DNA of 64,000 bases from Candidatus Ruminococcus avistercoris (GTDB lineage: Bacteria; Bacillota; Clostridia; Lachnospirales; Lachnospiraceae). This document shows positions 8,968 to 16,730 of this stretch, one piece after another. The stretch spans positions 1-64,000 of the forward strand of contig DWVJ01000008.1 of the NCBI GenBank assembly GCA_019120315.1, read 5' to 3'. Under the pieces are notes generated by a model. It saw only the letters and a program-made list of their open reading frames with translations, was not told where the DNA came from and ran no database searches. Within the stretch, counting starts at the first letter, position 1, and the number at the start of each line of letters is the position of its first letter. The position numbers and the translations under genes were made by a program.

Positions 8968-10245
8968 TCACCCAATCAATATCACAACTTTGAAGGAATC
9001 CTGGTCATAAGAAATGTCCAGGGTTCCTTCATATTTATCGATCACTTCTTTTACCGATGCGATTCCGATTCCATGGATCCGTTTATCTTCCTTATCAGAA
9101 ATGTATCTTCCTCTGCGCAGGGTGACTGCATTTTCTTTGGCGTTTTCCAGTTTAAAGCTGAAGTAGCCGTTTTCTGTATAGCGGCATTTCAGACGGATCC
9201 ATCGCTTATCTGGCTGGCTGATTTTCTGGCAGGCCTCGATGGCATTGTCCAGTGTATTGGCAAAGATAGTGCAGAGGCTTACGTCGTCGATCAGAACCAT
9301 ATTGTCGATACTGATGTTGAAGAATCCATCGATGCCGTTTTCGGTCATGCGCTGATATTTTGCGTTCAGCACTGCGTTTACCACGCTGTTTTCACAGAAT
9401 TTTCGGTTGGCGCTTCGTATACTTCCGGACATTTTTTCAAAATACGCCAGAGCTTTTGGGATATCTTCTTTTTGCAGAAACTGGCTGATGACAGACAGAT
9501 GATTGTTCAAATCATGGCGGAATTTTCGGATCTGACTTTGATTATACTCCAATTCCTCATAATAATTTTTCTGCAGCTGCAGATTTTTCCGTTCCATATC
9601 GGCAAAGATTCCGTCAGCAAGATAGGCTGCCAGACGGATGATTCCCATGTTGGTTACGACACAGGCGGTCATGCAGGGCCAGATCGCCCAGGAATCGTAA
9701 AATGGCGACAGATAGATACAGCTGAAGATACTCACAAAAGAAGCGATGCAGACGAGATCGATGATGATCCAGGTCCGGTCGGTAAAAGTGTCATAAATCT
9801 TTTGGAAAGATTTACCAAAAAGGCGATAGAAAATCGCCCAGAAAAAGACGACGGAAAGGAAGGACAGTGTGGAAATCACAGTATTTGCCCTCAGATTTTC
9901 TTCCGTAAAAAATAAGAAGAAAATACGGGCGCCGATATCTCTTTCCAGAAAATTTATGGCGCAGGAGATGGGGAGAAGGATCAGGATCAGTGAAACTTTG
10001 ACGATCCATCTGCCACGGTACAGAGCAAAATTTAAAAAAAGGAAAAGGGGTACGATGATCGTGATGTTCCACATATCCTGAGGGTAGACGATAAGGGAGG
10101 CGACCGTCGCATAGCCGACGATTCCCAGGAGAAACAGCAGCCGGCTTTTTCGCCTTTTCAGGCAGCAGTCCAGAGATTTCATGAAAAAATATCCGGCAGT
10201 CAGATTCATGATGTCTCCCAGAATATTGAATATTGTTATATTCAT
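8968..10245 (-). CDS. GHKL-family sensor histidine kinase
   Basis: A 425-residue AgrC/VirS-like kinase. About six membrane helices fill residues 10-210 and serve as sensor. A coiled segment then leads to the phosphoacceptor RHDLNNHL (His near residue 244) and a GHKL ATPase domain (NTLDNAIEACQ, then GIGIASVKEVIDKY). A GGAGG precedes the ATG. It lies 11 bases after the LytTR regulator gene, so the two are co-transcribed. The divergent ABC transporter next door suggests that the system senses a peptide or antimicrobial and controls its export. Confidence 0.9.
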   Translation of the reverse strand: MNITIFNILGDIMNLTAGYFFMKSLDCCLKRRKSRLLFLLGIVGYATVASLIVYPQDMWNITIIVPLFLFLNFALYRGRWIVKVSLILILLPISCAINFLERDIGARIFFLFFTEENLRANTVISTLSFLSVVFFWAIFYRLFGKSFQKIYDTFTDRTWIIIDLVCIASFVSIFSCIYLSPFYDSWAIWPCMTACVVTNMGIIRLAAYLADGIFADMERKNLQLQKNYYEELEYNQSQIRKFRHDLNNHLSVISQFLQKEDIPKALAYFEKMSGSIRSANRKFCENSVVNAVLNAKYQRMTENGIDGFFNISIDNMVLIDDVSLCTIFANTLDNAIEACQKISQPDKRWIRLKCRYTENGYFSFKLENAKENAVTLRRGRYISDKEDKRIHGIGIASVKEVIDKYEGTLDISYDQDSFKVVILIG

Positions 10246-10256
10246 ATTTGCCTCCT

Positions 10257-10958
10257 TTACTGCAGCATTATCTGCGCAAACGCTACAGCCAGTTTTTGTT
10301 TATAGGTACGGCTCACGGGGATTTCGTCGCTGCCGCAGATACAGCGGTTCCCCTCCACAGAAGAGACGTAATTCATATTGACCAGATATCGATTGTGAAC
10401 TCGCTGAAAATATCCCGGCATTTCTTTTTCCAGATCGTCCAGTTTTCCATAAAAAATCGTGTTCTTTCCCAGGGTGTCAATGGCACAGATGCTTCTTTTA
10501 TCGCTGCAAAAGCAGAGAATCTGACTTAAGCGAAGACGTGTCACGCCGGATTTCTGTTCGATGTCGTAGTACTGTTCTGTCCGGGTCTCCAGCGCTTCCA
10601 AAGCTCTGTCCAGTACTTCTTTGATTTTCTTTTCCTGATACGGTTTTAAGATGTAATGAAAGGCCTGCACTTCATATCCCTGGAACACGTAGTCGGGGTA
10701 AGCGGTGATGAAGATGATCAGCATCTTCCGGCCGGATGCGCGCAGCAGGCTGGCAGTTTCCATACCGCCCTTCCCGGGCATTTCAATGTCAAGAAACAGG
10801 ATATCGATATCCTCAGACCGGGAATCGGCCAGCAGCTGTTCTCCGGATTCATATTCGCTGACGGAAAAGGAAAGTCCTTTCAATTCCAGGTGTATTTCCA
10901 CCAGACGGCGCAGATCACGGCGCAGATTTTTTTCATCGTCACATATAGCAATTTTCAT
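10257..10958 (-). CDS. LytTR-family response regulator
   Basis: A 233-residue AgrA-like regulator. The receiver domain (1-120) has acidic residues at DDE and the phosphorylation site Asp57 in LFLDIEMPG. The C-terminal LytTR DNA-binding domain (about 135-230) carries YFQRVHNRYLVNMNYV. The upstream reverse-strand GGAGGAGA supports ATG 10958. It is the first gene of the two-component operon and diverges from the ABC transporter; short TGACA/TGTCA repeats in the shared gap are candidate sites. Confidence 0.92.
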   Translation of the reverse strand: MKIAICDDEKNLRRDLRRLVEIHLELKGLSFSVSEYESGEQLLADSRSEDIDILFLDIEMPGKGGMETASLLRASGRKMLIIFITAYPDYVFQGYEVQAFHYILKPYQEKKIKEVLDRALEALETRTEQYYDIEQKSGVTRLRLSQILCFCSDKRSICAIDTLGKNTIFYGKLDDLEKEMPGYFQRVHNRYLVNMNYVSSVEGNRCICGSDEIPVSRTYKQKLAVAFAQIMLQ

Positions 10959-10995
10959 AATCTTGTCTCCTCCGCTACTATGGTATCATACAAAG

Positions 10996-11060
10996 ATGAC
11001 AAAATCCATGTCAAAAATGACATTTGCCGCCGGGAACAATTTCCTGCGTTTTTATATAAT
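10996..11060 (+). promoter_or_regulatory. Candidate LytTR-controlled promoter for the ABC transporter
   Basis: A TATAAT at 11055-11060 has no recognisable -35 box at the right spacing. Upstream are three related hexamers, ATGACA (10996), ATGTCA (11008) and ATGACA (11017). A good -10 without a -35 and with upstream repeats is typical of activator-dependent promoters, fitting the adjacent response regulator. This is a weak prediction. Confidence 0.4.
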
Positions 11061-11089
11061 CTATTTATCAAAGACGAGGAGGAAATAAA

Positions 11090-11845
11090 ATGCTGCAGGT
11101 GAAAAATCTGAATAAAAGCTACACAAACGGTGTCAATACATATCCGGTGTTAAAAAATGTATCACTGGAGGTGAAAAAGGGGGAATTCGTGGCGGTGATG
11201 GGCCCGTCGGGAAGCGGAAAAACCACGCTTTTAAACTGTATCTCCTGTTTCATACCCCATGACAGCGGTTCCATTCTTCTGGGAGATCAGGAACTTTCCA
11301 GTCTGGATGAGAAAAAGCTGGCCAAAGTCAGAAATCAGAAGCTGGGTTTTGTTTTCCAGGATTTTATGCTGCTGGACGGGCTGACTGTCCGGGAGAATAT
11401 ATGTCTGCCGCAGATTATCGCCGGGAAACCCATTGCGCAGATGGAAGCAAAGTCGGAAAAGTTCTGCCAGATGTTTGGTATTGACCGCATTATGGATAAG
11501 TATCCGGCACAGATCTCCGGGGGAGAGAAGCAAAGAACAGCGGTGGCGCGCGCCCTAATGAATCATCCATACGTCATTCTGGCGGATGAACCCACCGGAA
11601 ATCTGGACAGCAAGTCAGCGAAGGCGGTCATCGACGCTTTCCTTCAGGCAAAAAAGCAGGTGAACGCCACGATTTTCATGGTGACCCATGACAGCTATGC
11701 CGCCTCTTTCTGCGACCGGGTTATCGTGTTGAAGGATGGCAGCATTCACCAGGAAATCACGAGAAAGGGAGACAGAAGGGAATTCATGGATGAACTTCTG
11801 GATGTTCTGCGCACGCTGGGAGGTGAAGGCGATGAAGCTGAGTAA
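11090..11845 (+). CDS. ABC transporter ATP-binding protein (BceA/MacB type)
   Basis: A 251-residue ATPase with Walker A GPSGSGKTT, signature ISGGEKQRTAVARAL, Walker B VILADEPTGNLDS and the switch His in MVTHD. The DSKSAKAV after Walker B and the overall length match the BceA/LolD/MacB group, which powers mechanotransmission or peptide detoxification rather than classical export. GAGGAGG precedes the ATG. The gene overlaps the permease by 14 bases. The divergent GHKL/LytTR genes make an inducible antimicrobial-peptide resistance or signalling role plausible. Confidence 0.9.
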   Translation: MLQVKNLNKSYTNGVNTYPVLKNVSLEVKKGEFVAVMGPSGSGKTTLLNCISCFIPHDSGSILLGDQELSSLDEKKLAKVRNQKLGFVFQDFMLLDGLTVRENICLPQIIAGKPIAQMEAKSEKFCQMFGIDRIMDKYPAQISGGEKQRTAVARALMNHPYVILADEPTGNLDSKSAKAVIDAFLQAKKQVNATIFMVTHDSYAASFCDRVIVLKDGSIHQEITRKGDRREFMDELLDVLRTLGGEGDEAE

Positions 11846-13931
11846 AATTTATAAAAAGCTGCGGAAAAACAGTAAAGGTCAGTATCTGCTGCTGGGATTT
11901 TGTATTTTTCTTTCTGTCTTGCTTATCACATCTTTTACGCTGATGTATTATGGGCCTACGGTGCAGAATTTCCTGCCCAAGGGAGGGGACACCCGTAAGA
12001 TGGCCGTGCTTTTGATCGGCGTGACGGCGGTGGGATGTTTTATCTTTACCGTATATGCTTCCGGTCTGTTTTTCCGGCACAAATCCAGGGAGTACGGTAT
12101 CATGATGGCGCTCGGACTTCCCAAGAAAGAACTGAAAAAGCTTCTTTTTGGCGAACTGTCCGCCGTGACTGCACTTTCCTGTATTCTTGGTCTGGCAGCG
12201 GCCGTGCCGTCTTCCTGGCTGATCTGGAAGCTTTTCGAACTGTTTATCATTTCCAATGAGCAGATGGTATACCGCTTCGGAGCGGTGGGATTCCTTCCGG
12301 GAATACTCTTTTGTGTGGTACTGGCGCTGGCTCTTGGGCTTGCAGGGCGCAGGTTTGTCAGCCGGTCGGATATCATGGAAATTCTGCGTACCGGGCAAAA
12401 ATCAGAGATGGTAAGAGAAATCGGCAGCTGGACCTTTCCGGCAGGCGTGATTCTTACGGTGGCGGGTATCCTTTTGGGCAGCGGGCTTCCACAGTTTTTT
12501 GCCAGGGTGCTGGATATCAGTCTGCCGGGAATCGTCAGCCTGGTATACCTGCTTTCTCTTGTGGGGATCTATCTGATCCTTTTGTCCGTTGTGGCGCAGA
12601 ACAGGGTGAGAAAGAATAAGAAAAAGTATTACAAAAATCTGGTATCCATCAGTCTGATGCGTTTTGGAGCCAGGTCTGCCACGAGAAATATGTGCGTGTC
12701 TGTGCTGCTTTTGTTCGCATGCTGCTTTGCCGCCTTTTACGGTATGCAGTATTCTCTGGCGCCGAATATCCTGAACAGTGACACGGGAAAAACGTTTTCC
12801 ATGCATTATCCGGTTCTGGAAGATCAGATTCAAAAAGAAGAGATCGAAACGACTGCAGACAGGTATGGACAGACGGTGGAAGATTATTATCAGAATGAGG
12901 GGGCGAATCTGGTGATTTCCTATGACGCCCGGGATTTTAATGAAGAAGGAACCAGGTATCTGGAAGTATATAAGGATAAAGAAAGGACGGCGCTTTTTAT
13001 CCCGGCGTCGGATTACCAGGCGATTTCCGGATACGAAACAGCTATCGAACCGGGGACATATCAGACGGTGACCGTGACAGATTACCGGGAAGCCTTTGAT
13101 TATGTGGACGGGCTGAAAGAAGTGATGAATCCGGATACCGGGGAATCCTGGGAGTTGGCTTTCGCAGGGCAGCTGGAGTGCGATGCCCTGGCTTCCATGA
13201 GCGAACCCTTTGCCTATGTAGTCTGTGACGATGACTACCGTGTCATGACAGAAGGGATCAGCCGGGAATACATGGAACAGATGGTTTTCTTCAATGTGTC
13301 CGATTTGGAAAACTCCTATGATTTTGCCATGGATCTTTTAGGCCAGTATGTGAACCACGCTACGGATCTTTCCAATCATCTGGGATATTGGAATATCTGG
13401 GAGCAGAAAATGGCGGATGAAGCGGGCGAACCTTATATGTATGGCGACCGGATCGATATGACCATGGACAATAACATGCTGCTGGGAGACTGGAAGTTTG
13501 CTCCTTCCTTTAATATTATCACCGTGCAGGACAGGATGCAGCTGATCAGCGTCTACGTTATGTTAAGCCTCTATATCTGTCTGATTTCGCTGGCGGCCAT
13601 CAGCGTCATGTCCTATATAAGGAGTATCTCGGTGGCTTCGGATAATCAGGAACTTTTTGAAAGTCTGAGAAAACTGGGGGCTGATGAGAAATATCGAAGG
13701 ACGGTGCTGAAAAAACAGCTGGCAAGGATTTTCCAGTATCCTGCGGTATTGGGATGCGGGCTGGGCTTTCTCTTTTCCTTCGCCATGGATCTGTTTAACG
13801 ACGGAAGGATCTCTGCGACGGAAGGGCGGGCGCTTTTGTGGCTTCTCGGTATTATCCTTCTGGTGTCGGCGGTTTTGTATGGAGTTTACCGCTATTCCAT
13901 GAAGAAAGCAGCAAATTTGGCAAAATGCTAA
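11832..13931 (+). CDS. FtsX-like ABC permease (BceB-like)
   Basis: A 699-residue membrane protein that starts at ATG 11832 inside the ATPase 3' end; the longer track start lacks a ribosome binding site. Helices are clear near 20-45, 60-85, 110-135 and 150-175. After further helices comes a large extracellular region (about 315-560), then three C-terminal helices. This is the BceB-type 10-helix layout with the long extracellular loop that contacts peptide antibiotics. FtsX motifs (SREYGIMMALGL, NQELFESLRKLGA) flank helix pairs. The ligand is unknown. Confidence 0.87.
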   Translation: MKLSKIYKKLRKNSKGQYLLLGFCIFLSVLLITSFTLMYYGPTVQNFLPKGGDTRKMAVLLIGVTAVGCFIFTVYASGLFFRHKSREYGIMMALGLPKKELKKLLFGELSAVTALSCILGLAAAVPSSWLIWKLFELFIISNEQMVYRFGAVGFLPGILFCVVLALALGLAGRRFVSRSDIMEILRTGQKSEMVREIGSWTFPAGVILTVAGILLGSGLPQFFARVLDISLPGIVSLVYLLSLVGIYLILLSVVAQNRVRKNKKKYYKNLVSISLMRFGARSATRNMCVSVLLLFACCFAAFYGMQYSLAPNILNSDTGKTFSMHYPVLEDQIQKEEIETTADRYGQTVEDYYQNEGANLVISYDARDFNEEGTRYLEVYKDKERTALFIPASDYQAISGYETAIEPGTYQTVTVTDYREAFDYVDGLKEVMNPDTGESWELAFAGQLECDALASMSEPFAYVVCDDDYRVMTEGISREYMEQMVFFNVSDLENSYDFAMDLLGQYVNHATDLSNHLGYWNIWEQKMADEAGEPYMYGDRIDMTMDNNMLLGDWKFAPSFNIITVQDRMQLISVYVMLSLYICLISLAAISVMSYIRSISVASDNQELFESLRKLGADEKYRRTVLKKQLARIFQYPAVLGCGLGFLFSFAMDLFNDGRISATEGRALLWLLGIILLVSAVLYGVYRYSMKKAANLAKC

Positions 13932-13951
13932 GATGAAAAGAAAATCTGGGA

Positions 13952-13981
13952 TTGACAAATCAAAAAAAACATCTTTATAAT
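13952..13981 (+). promoter_or_regulatory. Strong promoter for the DtxR-like regulator operon
   Basis: TTGACA at 13952 and TATAAT at 13976 are 18 bases apart, both perfect consensus hexamers. Transcription would begin near 13988, only a few bases before a terminator-like hairpin, so leader control is likely. Confidence 0.75.
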
Positions 13982-13994
13982 ATATTCAAAAAGG

Positions 13995-14019
13995 GCCGCT
14001 TGAAATCAGCGGCTTTTTT
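13995..14019 (+). terminator. Hairpin with T6 tract in the regulator leader
   Basis: GCCGCT pairs with AGCGGC around a seven-base loop and is followed by six T. It could end transcription of the upstream ABC permease, or, because a strong promoter lies just 5' of it, attenuate the regulator operon. The same arrangement recurs before the NEAT-like gene at 16002. Confidence 0.65.
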
Positions 14020-14030
14020 GAACGCTATAG

Positions 14031-14046
14031 GTTAGTTGAAACTAAC
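14031..14046 (+). promoter_or_regulatory. GTTAG-N6-CTAAC palindrome, candidate DtxR-type box (copy 1)
   Basis: GTTAGTTGAAACTAAC is a 7-bp inverted repeat with a two-base centre. It resembles iron/manganese boxes of DtxR/IdeR proteins (TTAGG..CCTAA type). It lies 52 bases before the DtxR-like gene, suggesting autoregulation. A second copy precedes the NEAT-like gene at 16055. Confidence 0.6.
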
Positions 14047-14098
14047 AAGCAATTCTTTTAAAGAAAAAACAAGATTACAGAACGTGAGAAAGGGGGAA

Positions 14099-14968
14099 AT
14101 GACAACGAAAAAAGAAAAGGAATTTCTGCAGAGTCAGGAGGTGGGGCAAAATGTGGCCTACTCTCAGAAAGAACGGGAAGAAGACGTACTGGAGATTTTA
14201 TATCAGTGGTATCGGGAAGAACATCCGGCAAATTCGGAGAAATTATGCGACAGTCTGGATCTGGGAAGACGGGAGGTGAATGGGCTGCTTCGGAAAATGG
14301 CGCAGCACGGTTATCTGGAAGCCTGGGAACCGGGAGAGGAAATAAAGCTGACGGCTTTTGGAAAGGCTCAGGGGGCGGAGTGTCTGGCAAGACATCAGAG
14401 TCTGACCCAGTTTCTGGAAATGGTCTGCGGCGTGGATGAGAAAACGGCGGAGGAGAACGCCTGCCGCATGGAGCATGTGATCAGTAAGGAGATCGTACAG
14501 GGATTCAGCCGCTTTATCCGATACGGCGATGTGTTTGAGCGAAGTATCCGAAACAGCAATCTGAGATTTCTCTATGAAACCGGGGAATACCGGTTTTATA
14601 TGAGCCTGTATCGCGCCGGCGTCCGATATCCCAGAATTCTGGCGGACGAGACGGAGGATTTTGAAAGCATACTCAGGCTGGAGGTGGGAGAGGAGGCCAG
14701 CAGCTTCTGGCTGAAGAAAAAAAGAAGCGAGAGGGAAAATATCCTCTGGTACTGCAGCCGCAGCGGTTGGAAGCGGGCGGAAGAGAGACAGGGAGAGTAC
14801 CGGCTTCCGACGGAGATCTTTGTATTTTCCTTTGTGCCGGATGATCCCATCATCGAAGGGGAAAGTGTCGTTGCTCTGACCCAGGAAGACAAGACGCTCC
14901 CTTCGGAATCGGATTTCCGGGAAATCAACGTACATATCTGGCAGGAGGGGAATCATGGCACAAGGTGA
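14099..14968 (+). CDS. DtxR-like metal-dependent regulator with C-terminal extension
   Basis: A 289-residue protein. An N-terminal winged helix (about 25-85) is followed by a segment matching the DtxR dimerisation/metal domain: AECLARHQSLTQFLEMVCGV and ENACRMEHVISKEI, including the conserved RH and E..CxxEH pattern. Residues about 140-289 are an unrecognised extension, longer than the SH3-like domain of DtxR. The start is uncertain: ATG 14099 has AGGGGG two to three bases away, while in-frame GTG 14153 follows AGGAGG by 11 bases. It overlaps the next regulator by 14 bases. Expected role: iron- or heme-responsive control of the following uptake genes. Confidence 0.72.
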   Translation: MTTKKEKEFLQSQEVGQNVAYSQKEREEDVLEILYQWYREEHPANSEKLCDSLDLGRREVNGLLRKMAQHGYLEAWEPGEEIKLTAFGKAQGAECLARHQSLTQFLEMVCGVDEKTAEENACRMEHVISKEIVQGFSRFIRYGDVFERSIRNSNLRFLYETGEYRFYMSLYRAGVRYPRILADETEDFESILRLEVGEEASSFWLKKKRSERENILWYCSRSGWKRAEERQGEYRLPTEIFVFSFVPDDPIIEGESVVALTQEDKTLPSESDFREINVHIWQEGNHGTR

Positions 14969-15791
14969 CAATCTGAAACGGGAAAATCTGCCCACCATGC
15001 AGCTGCTGCGCTATCTGACGGAGCTGGAAAAACAGGGGGGAAAGAGAGGGAGCGTAACGGCAGTGGCTAAAGCCTGCGGCGTTCATCACGGCTCTGTCAG
15101 CCGTTATCTGAAAATCTGCTGCGAACTGGGGCATCTGACGGAGGATTATACCTTCACCGAACGGGGGAAAACCTGGCTGGCAGGATATCAGAGACTCCTG
15201 AGTGAACTGCCGGTTTTCCTGCGAAAAGCAGGGGTTCCGGAAAGGGAGATTCCCCAGAATGTGAAAAATCTGATTGAAAACACCGATTATCTGACGCTGA
15301 CAGCCGTTCTGCGCTATGACAGAAACCGTAAAGATGATTTTCAGGGGAAGAACCGTGCAGCAACCAGAAATATTTTAAGCGAAGTACTGGAATACGGTAC
15401 CAGTGAAGTCTTTTTCCTGCTGCTGCGGGTGGAGCACGGGCAGGACGAGCGGGGAATTTCCATGGCGAACAGAGGGTTTCGCAAACCCGGTCTTTTACGC
15501 CACAATAAAAGAGGCAGCTGGCTGGAACTGACCATCTGTGAAATGAGCGCTCATTCCAATATCGACGGGGCGCCCATGGAAGGACACCTTCAAAGTCTGA
15601 AATACGAGCAGGGAGGCGTCCTTCATCTGGCCAGGATAACCGGCGGACGGCTGCGGCTGCCGCTGGAGGCATGTACTTTGCGCAGACGAAGCGGAGGGGG
15701 GATCCGGGGTGAACTGGCGGTAACGGTCACCTGCAATGTGGGACGCGTCCATATGCCGGAGAGCACCGCCATGCTGGTTTTCTGGCTGTGA
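14955..15791 (+). CDS. Second DtxR-like/winged-helix regulator
   Basis: A 278-residue protein translationally coupled to the first regulator (14-base overlap, GGAGGGG before the ATG). Residues 12-75 form a winged helix (RGSVTAVAKACGVHHGSVSRYL, then FTERGKTWLAG). A segment like the DtxR dimerisation region follows (LPVFLRKAGVPEREIPQNVKNLIENT). The C-terminal half (about 130-278) is beta-rich and unrecognised. It has few of the usual metal ligands, so it may be a non-metal paralogue or co-regulator. Being paired with a DtxR-like protein directly before heme uptake genes suggests shared control of that locus. Confidence 0.6.
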   Translation: MAQGDNLKRENLPTMQLLRYLTELEKQGGKRGSVTAVAKACGVHHGSVSRYLKICCELGHLTEDYTFTERGKTWLAGYQRLLSELPVFLRKAGVPEREIPQNVKNLIENTDYLTLTAVLRYDRNRKDDFQGKNRAATRNILSEVLEYGTSEVFFLLLRVEHGQDERGISMANRGFRKPGLLRHNKRGSWLELTICEMSAHSNIDGAPMEGHLQSLKYEQGGVLHLARITGGRLRLPLEACTLRRRSGGGIRGELAVTVTCNVGRVHMPESTAMLVFWL

Positions 15792-15928
15792 AATATTACA
15801 GAAATATTAAATTTATTACCGGATGAAATGAGGAAGTCTTGCAGCTTCATCAAAAAAGCGGGCAGAAAACCGGCGATTTTTCCATTCAAAAACTGCGCAT
15901 CAGTTTGACGAATCGAAAAAACATGCCG

Positions 15929-15958
15929 TTGACAGGAGGAATCCATATGTGATATATA
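15929..15958 (+). promoter_or_regulatory. Promoter upstream of the heme locus
   Basis: TTGACA at 15929 with TATATA at 15953 (18-base spacing). The predicted start near 15964 is followed by GGTAGCCATAACTAACC (15969-15985), a degenerate partner of the GTTAG/CTAAC box. The 360-base gap 15792-16151 holds this promoter, a hairpin and a second palindrome, and no ORF. Confidence 0.6.
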
Positions 15959-16001
15959 TGAATCACGAGGTAGCCATAACTAACCAAGCCTTTAGAGATC
16001 G

Positions 16002-16042
16002 AAAAAGCGGTTTTCCGGAGAGAATGTGCACACCGCTTTTTT
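16002..16042 (+). terminator. Terminator-like hairpin in the leader of the NEAT-like gene
   Basis: AAAAAGCGGT (16002-16011) pairs fully with ACCGCTTTTT (16032-16041), a 10-bp stem with a T6 tract. The A-rich 5' arm makes it usable in both directions. It sits between the promoter at 15929 and the GTTAG/CTAAC palindrome, like the hairpin at 13995. It could terminate the regulator operon or attenuate the heme genes. Confidence 0.7.
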
Positions 16043-16054
16043 GAAAAAACAGAA

Positions 16055-16070
16055 GTTAGTGCTAGCTAAC
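16055..16070 (+). promoter_or_regulatory. GTTAG-N6-CTAAC palindrome, candidate DtxR-type box (copy 2)
   Basis: GTTAGTGCTAGCTAAC shares both GTTAG/CTAAC arms and the six-base spacing with copy 1 at 14031. It also follows a hairpin T-tract by 12 bases (11 in copy 1). TTGAAA at 16041 and TAGCTA at 16063 could form a weak promoter that the box would cover. Confidence 0.62.
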
Positions 16071-16151
16071 CAAGTGTGAGAAAACAATTACACAAATGCC
16101 GATACATTAACAAAGAGGCAAAGTGAAATACAGGAACAGGAGGTATTTGTA

Positions 16152-16658
16152 ATGAAATTTAAAAAAGCAGTTGGTCTTGCGACCGCAGCAACCATGATGC
16201 TGGCCATGAGCGCAACAGCATTTGCGGCGGATGGAGATGTGTATGCTAAGTTTTGCAGAGATGGACAAAGTTCGGTTTCCATGATGCAGAAAGTAGTGGA
16301 TGGACCTTGTACTATTACGCAAATCAGCGATAGTTACAGTGAAGTGACAATTCCAGTTACGGAATTTATACATACACAGACGGTCGGGTCAATGACTTTT
16401 ACCGGACAGGGTATGCTGACTGGTTTAGTGATTGACGGTGAAACTTATGATGTGGACTCATTAGGCGATGTGGATGGAGATAATCTGGAAGAAGGTGAAA
16501 TTACCATTGTTCTTCCGAATGAAAAAATAGCAGTTGACAGTGAAACTGTTTTTACTGACGTGACTGCTGAATATGAGATTACAATGGGAAGCGCTCCGGC
16601 AGACATGTCCAGCGAAGCTGATCTGTATTTCTCTTCTGATCTGGCGGCCTTCGAGTAA
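16152..16658 (+). CDS. Small secreted protein, possibly NEAT-like
   Basis: A 168-residue protein with a clear signal peptide (MKFKKAVGLATAATMMLAMSA, cleaved near AFA-AD) and no membrane anchor, so it is probably released. GGAGG lies before the ATG. Residues about 38-65 (SVSMMQKVVDGPCTITQISD) mimic the NEAT pattern: a 3-10 helix with SM, then a GP-T-T strand. The rest is acidic and beta-rich but lacks a clear C-terminal Tyr hairpin. It precedes the giant NEAT receptor, after the candidate DtxR box. It may be a diverged hemophore; the similarity is weak and may be chance. Confidence 0.55.
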   Translation: MKFKKAVGLATAATMMLAMSATAFAADGDVYAKFCRDGQSSVSMMQKVVDGPCTITQISDSYSEVTIPVTEFIHTQTVGSMTFTGQGMLTGLVIDGETYDVDSLGDVDGDNLEEGEITIVLPNEKIAVDSETVFTDVTAEYEITMGSAPADMSSEADLYFSSDLAAFE

Positions 16659-16690
16659 GTTTTGCCAGAGAACATAAACTGGAAAGGAGG

Positions 16691-16721
16691 AAAAGGGCTG
16701 TCATGTTTGGACAGCCCTTTT
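16691..16721 (+). terminator. Hairpin between ribosome binding site and receptor start codon
   Basis: AAAAGGGCTGTC pairs with GACAGCCCTTTT, a perfect 12-bp stem with a 7-base loop. It directly follows AAAGGAGG (16684-16690) and ends nine bases before ATG 16731. As a terminator it has only four T. If folded it would bring the ribosome binding site to roughly ten bases from the ATG. Either partial termination or a structured initiation region is possible. Confidence 0.65.
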
Positions 16722-16730
16722 GTCAGCAGT

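Noticed and set aside
8902-9915. 337-residue plus-strand ORF
   Set aside because: It overlaps the histidine kinase gene on the opposite strand, which has clear domains; the plus frame has none.
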